Assembly: GCA_002496805.1 (NCBI GenBank)
Contig: DALO01000002.1
Span: 62,001-126,000, forward strand
DNA from: Methanobacterium sp. UBA353
GTDB lineage: Archaea > Methanobacteriota > Methanobacteria > Methanobacteriales > Methanobacteriaceae
Reading direction: 5' to 3'
DNA length: 64,000 bases
In this document: positions 60,956 through 64,000 of the stretch, piece after piece
Numbering within the stretch: position 1 is the first letter of the stretch
Layout: each line of letters opens with the position of its first letter
Notes under the pieces: generated by a model
Seen by the model: the letters and a program-made list of their open reading frames with translations, nothing else
What the model was told of the DNA's origin: nothing
The model's database searches: none
Position numbers and translations under genes: made by a program

Positions 60956-61180
60956 AAAAATCACAACCAGTCTAAAAGTTTAGAATCATTTATTATAAAT
61001 CTCATTCATGGTTTATAAATATTGCCAAACTGTGAGTGAAGGATAAATCATTCCTTAGTAAGTTCTTTATATCCGCATGATTTAATAGTGTTTCGTTCAA
61101 TTTTCCACTTGCAACTACAATAATACTAAATGATTGAAAAAACTATATATACCAATTTTATAATTCAGAAAAGTGCGGTT

Positions 61181-61507
61181 TTAGATGGGTTTACTCATGA
61201 ATCTTTCATGATCTATGAAACGTTTCAGAACTTCCTCCACAGTACCTTCTTCCTCAACCAGTTTCAAATTCGCTTTTTTTATCCCATATTTGGCTTTCAT
61301 CCCAGCTTGAGCTGCGATTATGATTTCACAGTCCCCTAGCATACTGAGGCCCTTCTGCCATTGGTGTTTTTCTTCAGGGTTGATGTTAGTTTTAATGTAT
61401 TTGATAAATTCTGGATCTTTCTCATCCCACTGGTATATGGCAAATCCTTTAGCTCTACCAAAGTGATCTGCATTGATCTGGTCGGATGTTGCAACAGCAA
61501 TCTTCAT
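61181..61507 (-). CDS. NifX/NifB-type dinitrogenase iron-molybdenum cofactor-like protein
   Basis: 108 residues with the pattern of the small NifX/NifY/NafY-like domain: MKIAVATSDQINADHFGRAK at the start, then IIIAAQAGMKAKYGIKKANL in the core and a C-terminal helix EEVLKRFID. Methanogens carry many such stand-alone proteins unconnected to nitrogenase, so no nitrogen fixation is implied. They likely bind iron-sulfur clusters or metal cofactors. GGAGGAATCC precedes the ATG, a strong ribosome-binding site. Neighbours are unrelated methyltransferase and flavin genes. Confidence 0.88.
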   Translation of the reverse strand: MKIAVATSDQINADHFGRAKGFAIYQWDEKDPEFIKYIKTNINPEEKHQWQKGLSMLGDCEIIIAAQAGMKAKYGIKKANLKLVEEEGTVEEVLKRFIDHERFMSKPI

Positions 61508-61613
61508 AATTGGATTCCTCCTATTTCATTAATGTTATATCCTATCAAAGATTTCATAGAACATCTATTAATAATGGTATAATTTCACAGACTTATCAAC
61601 CTTAATCACGAAT

Positions 61614-62354
61614 TTATGGTTTAAAACAGACAAAAACTGGTCTTTCATTAGCATCTTCATCCCATGACTGTTCTTGATAGCCACCGTAGACCAGACACTT
61701 GAAGCCCAGATTTTCCAAAGTTTTTTGAACATCATGTGTGGAAAAAACTCCAATCTGATGTTTATCAATCTCAAAATCTATTTTATCATCTTCTTTAATC
61801 AGGAATAAGAAATTAGCATCGAAAACTCCATTATATAGGCGACTTTGTGATATCCGGGCCAGTTGTAGATCTCCCTCAACCACTGCATCTACAAACACTC
61901 GACCTTCTTCCCAGTTCTCAGTACAAAATCCCAGATCAAATATAAGAACCCCTCCCTGTTTCAAATGATCATAAAATCGTTTAAATGTTTTTTTAAGACT
62001 TTTCAGAGTGTTATGATAGTTTATGGCCGAGAAAAGGCAGATAATGGTGTCAAATCTTTGTTGAAGATCAATTTTCTTCATATCTCCCTGAATGAATTCC
62101 ATTTTCGGAACTTTTTTTCGGGCAATCTCCAGCATTTCAGGGTTTATATCCAACCCCAGTATGTTGAAATAATTTTGAAGGTATTCTGCATGTCCCCCAG
62201 TTCCACAGGCCACATCCAGAAGATTCATTCCTTCTGATTTTTTGTATCGTTTTACAACCCTGAAAATGAATTCTGATTCGCCAGGATAATCCATCCACTG
62301 GTAGATAAGGTCGTAATAATGGGCATATTTGCGGTAAAGTGCTTGTTCTGTCAT
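61614..62354 (-). CDS. Class I SAM-dependent methyltransferase
   Basis: 246 residues. Motif I NLLDVACGTGGHAEYLQNYF, then ILGLDINPEMLEIARKKVP for the adenosine-binding acidic residue, FIQGDMKKIDLQQRFDTIIC for motif II, and a GVLIFDLGF post-motif region; the C-terminal part has LLF-type beta strands and INYHNTLKSLKKTFKRF. It resembles small-molecule methyltransferases (ubiE-type). Substrate not indicated. It follows the NADPH-dependent flavin reductase relic on the same strand. Confidence 0.88.
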   Translation of the reverse strand: MTEQALYRKYAHYYDLIYQWMDYPGESEFIFRVVKRYKKSEGMNLLDVACGTGGHAEYLQNYFNILGLDINPEMLEIARKKVPKMEFIQGDMKKIDLQQRFDTIICLFSAINYHNTLKSLKKTFKRFYDHLKQGGVLIFDLGFCTENWEEGRVFVDAVVEGDLQLARISQSRLYNGVFDANFLFLIKEDDKIDFEIDKHQIGVFSTHDVQKTLENLGFKCLVYGGYQEQSWDEDANERPVFVCFKP

Positions 62355-62437
62355 TTTACCTTTTCTTCCTAATTCATTCTTCTTTTCTATTGTTAACTTA
62401 AATCATATCAGTTCTAAGGCACTAACTTTTTTATCCA

Positions 62438-63005
62438 CTAGTTTATCCTTTTTATGAGTTTAGCAATATTGTATCCAAATCTACGGATGGTTTCCATACC
62501 TTCTACGTCTTCTTCCACTTGTCCTGGTTGATGTCCGAAGACCATGTTCCAGTAGGTACTTCCAGGGACTATCATATCGTTAATGAAGAAGAACATTAAC
62601 ATTTCCTGTAAAGTAGCTGTGTGCCCTCCTCTACGGGCTACGGCAATGGGACCTCCCACTTTCCAGGATAAGAAGTTTCCTGAGGACCGACTAACCATTC
62701 CAATCCTTTGCAGTGCGGACATCAAATCTCCACGTGCAGTTCCAAAGTAAACTGGGGATCCAACAATGAAGCCATCTGATCCTTTTTATCTTTTCAATAA
62801 TCTCGTTAACACCATCATTCAGAGCACATTCATGTATTTCTGAGCATTTTCCACAGGCAATGCAAGAACGGATTTTCATTTGTCTAATGGATATTATTTC
62901 GGTTTCAATACCGTTTTCTTCTATAGTTTTTGCACATTCCTCCAAAACCTGCATTGTGTTACTTTCTTTACGGGGACTGGCGCATAATATTAGAACTTTC
63001 TTCAT
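62438..63005 (-). pseudogene. NADPH-dependent FMN reductase/flavodoxin-family gene with one-base frameshift
   Basis: The first frame (MKKVLILCASPRKESNTMQV and then KIRSCIACGKCSEIHECALN, an iron-sulfur-type C-x2-C...C motif) is normal for the IsrR/WrbA-like iron-sulfur flavoprotein family. After EIIEKIK it switches frame within an A-run near 62784: deleting one A restores GSDGFIVGSPVYFGTARGDL and joins the second frame MSALQRIGMVSRSSGNF to GHTATLQEMLMFFFINDM and VFGHQPGQVEED. The restored protein would be about 189 residues, normal length, with the FMN-binding loop SPRKESNT. Either a homopolymer sequencing error or a fresh mutation. Confidence 0.8.
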
Positions 63006-63053
63006 AATAGGTTTCCTCATTAAATTGAAACATTTTATATCAATGATTGTATA

Positions 63054-63815
63054 TCAATCAATTTTTCCTACTGGAGCTAGATAAATAATAAATTCATCTT
63101 TACCATCTAATCGTAGCATAACATCCAAGTATTCCTGGTCATAGGCCCCTATGGCACACGTACCAGCTCCAATAGCCTCACAGGCAAGATACATATTCTG
63201 ACCCACATGTCCAGCATCCATGGCTATAACCTTATGAGAATCTAAACCATAGCGCCATTCCATCCGGTAGGGTATAGCACTCCATATGAATGTTACTGCG
63301 GATTTCCCTGCAAATATCTGCCCAAAAGTTCCTTTAATCATCTTTTCATTGAGATTTTCTTCCGAAAATTCAAAGAGCAGTTCATGAGTTAATGGAAGAT
63401 AACGATATATTCCGGGTTCAATTTTTTCCCCGGATTCAGTAGTTTCAACATTAAAAACTGCTAGGTATGTTTCAAGGGCATGACGACAACCAGCTGAAGG
63501 GACATTGCGGAAAGCATAATCTCCGGCATACATGCGGATTCCCTGGGTTGCCCATAATAGGAATGACAATTCCATGAGAGTTAGGGGGTTTTGATTATAA
63601 TTCCTACGACTTTCTCTGTTTTTAATGGCCTCTGAAAGACTAATGTTAAAAATTTTATCCCAATCAGCAGTGATTAGTTCAATCCGGTTAGATTCTGCTG
63701 AATAAGGTTTCTCAATTGGAGGCACTTTTATCCCCATGTTCTGGTCTGTTTTAGAAAAATCTATAGTTTTCCTTATGGAGTCCTTTAAAAAGTAACGATA
63801 TTGTTCCAGATTCAT
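63054..63815 (-). CDS. SagB/ThcOx-type nitroreductase
   Basis: About 253 residues from the ATG of MNLEQYRYFLKDS after GGTGTG. The nitroreductase fold with FMN-binding is shown by AIKNRESRRNYNQNPLTLME and FLLWATQGIRMYAGDYAFRN, then VPSAGCRHALETYLAVF and VIAMDAGHVGQNMYLACEAI and GTCAIGAYDQEYL. This subfamily, named for SagB, performs dehydrogenation chemistry (azoline to azole) in peptide toxins in some bacteria, but many archaeal members are stand-alone. No cyclodehydratase or precursor peptide is seen nearby. It lies 48 bp upstream of the flavin reductase relic. Confidence 0.85.
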   Translation of the reverse strand: MNLEQYRYFLKDSIRKTIDFSKTDQNMGIKVPPIEKPYSAESNRIELITADWDKIFNISLSEAIKNRESRRNYNQNPLTLMELSFLLWATQGIRMYAGDYAFRNVPSAGCRHALETYLAVFNVETTESGEKIEPGIYRYLPLTHELLFEFSEENLNEKMIKGTFGQIFAGKSAVTFIWSAIPYRMEWRYGLDSHKVIAMDAGHVGQNMYLACEAIGAGTCAIGAYDQEYLDVMLRLDGKDEFIIYLAPVGKID

Positions 63816-63880
63816 TTTCACACCGCTTAATTCTTTCAATTTCTCTATAGATCGATTATTTTTTAAAATTATAGTTCTGA

Positions 63881-64000
63881 TTATTTGGGTTGGTTCTTTC
63901 TTAAAGTCTTTATAAATTCTCCAATACTCCTAATGGATGCTTCGGAACTTGGTAGATGAGAATTAAACATATGCCAACAATGGAACATGTCCTGCCATAC
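63881..64000 (-). CDS. C-terminal end of an alpha/beta hydrolase (lipase/esterase family), partial
   Basis: The last 39 codons before TAA at 63881 read VWQDMFHCWHMFNSHLPSS and SIRSIGEFIKTLRK. The D-M-F-H segment is the catalytic-His region and the following helices are the C-terminal end of hormone-sensitive-lipase-type hydrolases. The rest lies beyond the window. A esterase role on a short acyl ester or lactone is likely but the substrate is unknown. Confidence 0.6.
   Translation of the reverse strand, partial: VWQDMFHCWHMFNSHLPSSEASIRSIGEFIKTLRKNQPK

Noticed and set aside
61181..61507. NifX-type protein as evidence for nitrogen fixation
   Set aside because: Methanogens carry stand-alone members of this family without nitrogenase, and no nif gene is adjacent.
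63054..63815. SagB-type enzyme as part of a thiazole/oxazole-modified peptide toxin cluster
   Set aside because: No cyclodehydratase, docking protein or precursor peptide gene is visible on either side, although the window ends soon after.

Overview
The window looks like chromosome from a mesophilic, AT-rich methanogenic euryarchaeon of the order Methanobacteriales, most like the genus Methanobacterium. Evidence: archaeal information-processing genes (TFB, Gar1, aRF1, archaeal DnaG, aIF5A, S3Ae, XerA); coenzyme F430 synthetase, the last step in making the methanogenesis cofactor; GMP synthase split into two subunits; pyruvoyl-type arginine decarboxylase; archaeal apgM; and families common in this order (DUF2124, DUF447, DUF211, DUF1284, DUF5518). 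I see no rRNA, tRNA or CRISPR array. The organism assignment is inference from gene content.

Region 1-12 kb: a PLP enzyme cut by the window edge, the Nre repair protein with a C-terminal PCNA-binding tail, MsrB, a HEAT-repeat protein, a HAD phosphatase, a methyltransferase and the two GMP synthase subunits, which are separated by an oppositely oriented GtrA/flavin-oxidoreductase pair. Decayed GrpB-like and EFR1-like (flavodoxin-ferredoxin) genes lie between them. Region 12-25 kb is a dense metabolic core: a metallo-hydrolase gene (UPF0282) broken by one in-frame TAG, adenine deaminase, archaeal ornithine cyclodeaminase, agmatinase, aIF5A, arginine decarboxylase (together a polyamine/hypusine neighbourhood), then an overlapping run of FBPase/IMPase, NAD kinase and F430 synthetase, followed by hemC, a Gfo/Idh/MocA dehydrogenase, a GfcR-like regulator and aRF1.

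Region 25-29.6 kb carries a two-gene operon of an E2-like acyltransferase and an acyl-CoA synthetase, unusual for a methanogen, then UMP kinase. Region 29.6-41.6 kb is rich in small and medium membrane proteins (two DUF308 proteins, two YbjQ-type proteins of which one is fused to a membrane domain, two homologous 52-residue membrane peptides, a shortened FtsX-like permease, a K+ channel) mixed with long AT-rich spacers, a decayed FUSC gene and a decayed transposase, and ends with a metallophosphoesterase next to a membrane-anchored alkaline-phosphatase-superfamily enzyme.

Region 41.8-53.6 kb: TFB-Gar1, RraA-like/DUF211, Toprim protein and DnaG, XerA, a PadR regulator preceded by a striking 13-bp-phased repeat array, the biotin transporter BioY, DUF1284, a frameshifted cytosine-deaminase-like gene, DUF5518 and an ASCH-TPR fusion. 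Region 53.7-60.9 kb is one long minus-strand run: S3Ae, DUF92, apgM, glmM, glmU-type pyrophosphorylase, gamma-carbonic anhydrase, hisC and a coupled 42-codon ORF; GlmM and the GlmU-like enzyme supply UDP-GlcNAc. The last 3 kb holds a NifX-type protein, a methyltransferase, a frameshifted flavin reductase, a SagB-type nitroreductase and the end of an alpha/beta hydrolase. At least seven protein genes plus a transposase are visibly decayed or interrupted, an unusually high load for 64 kb.
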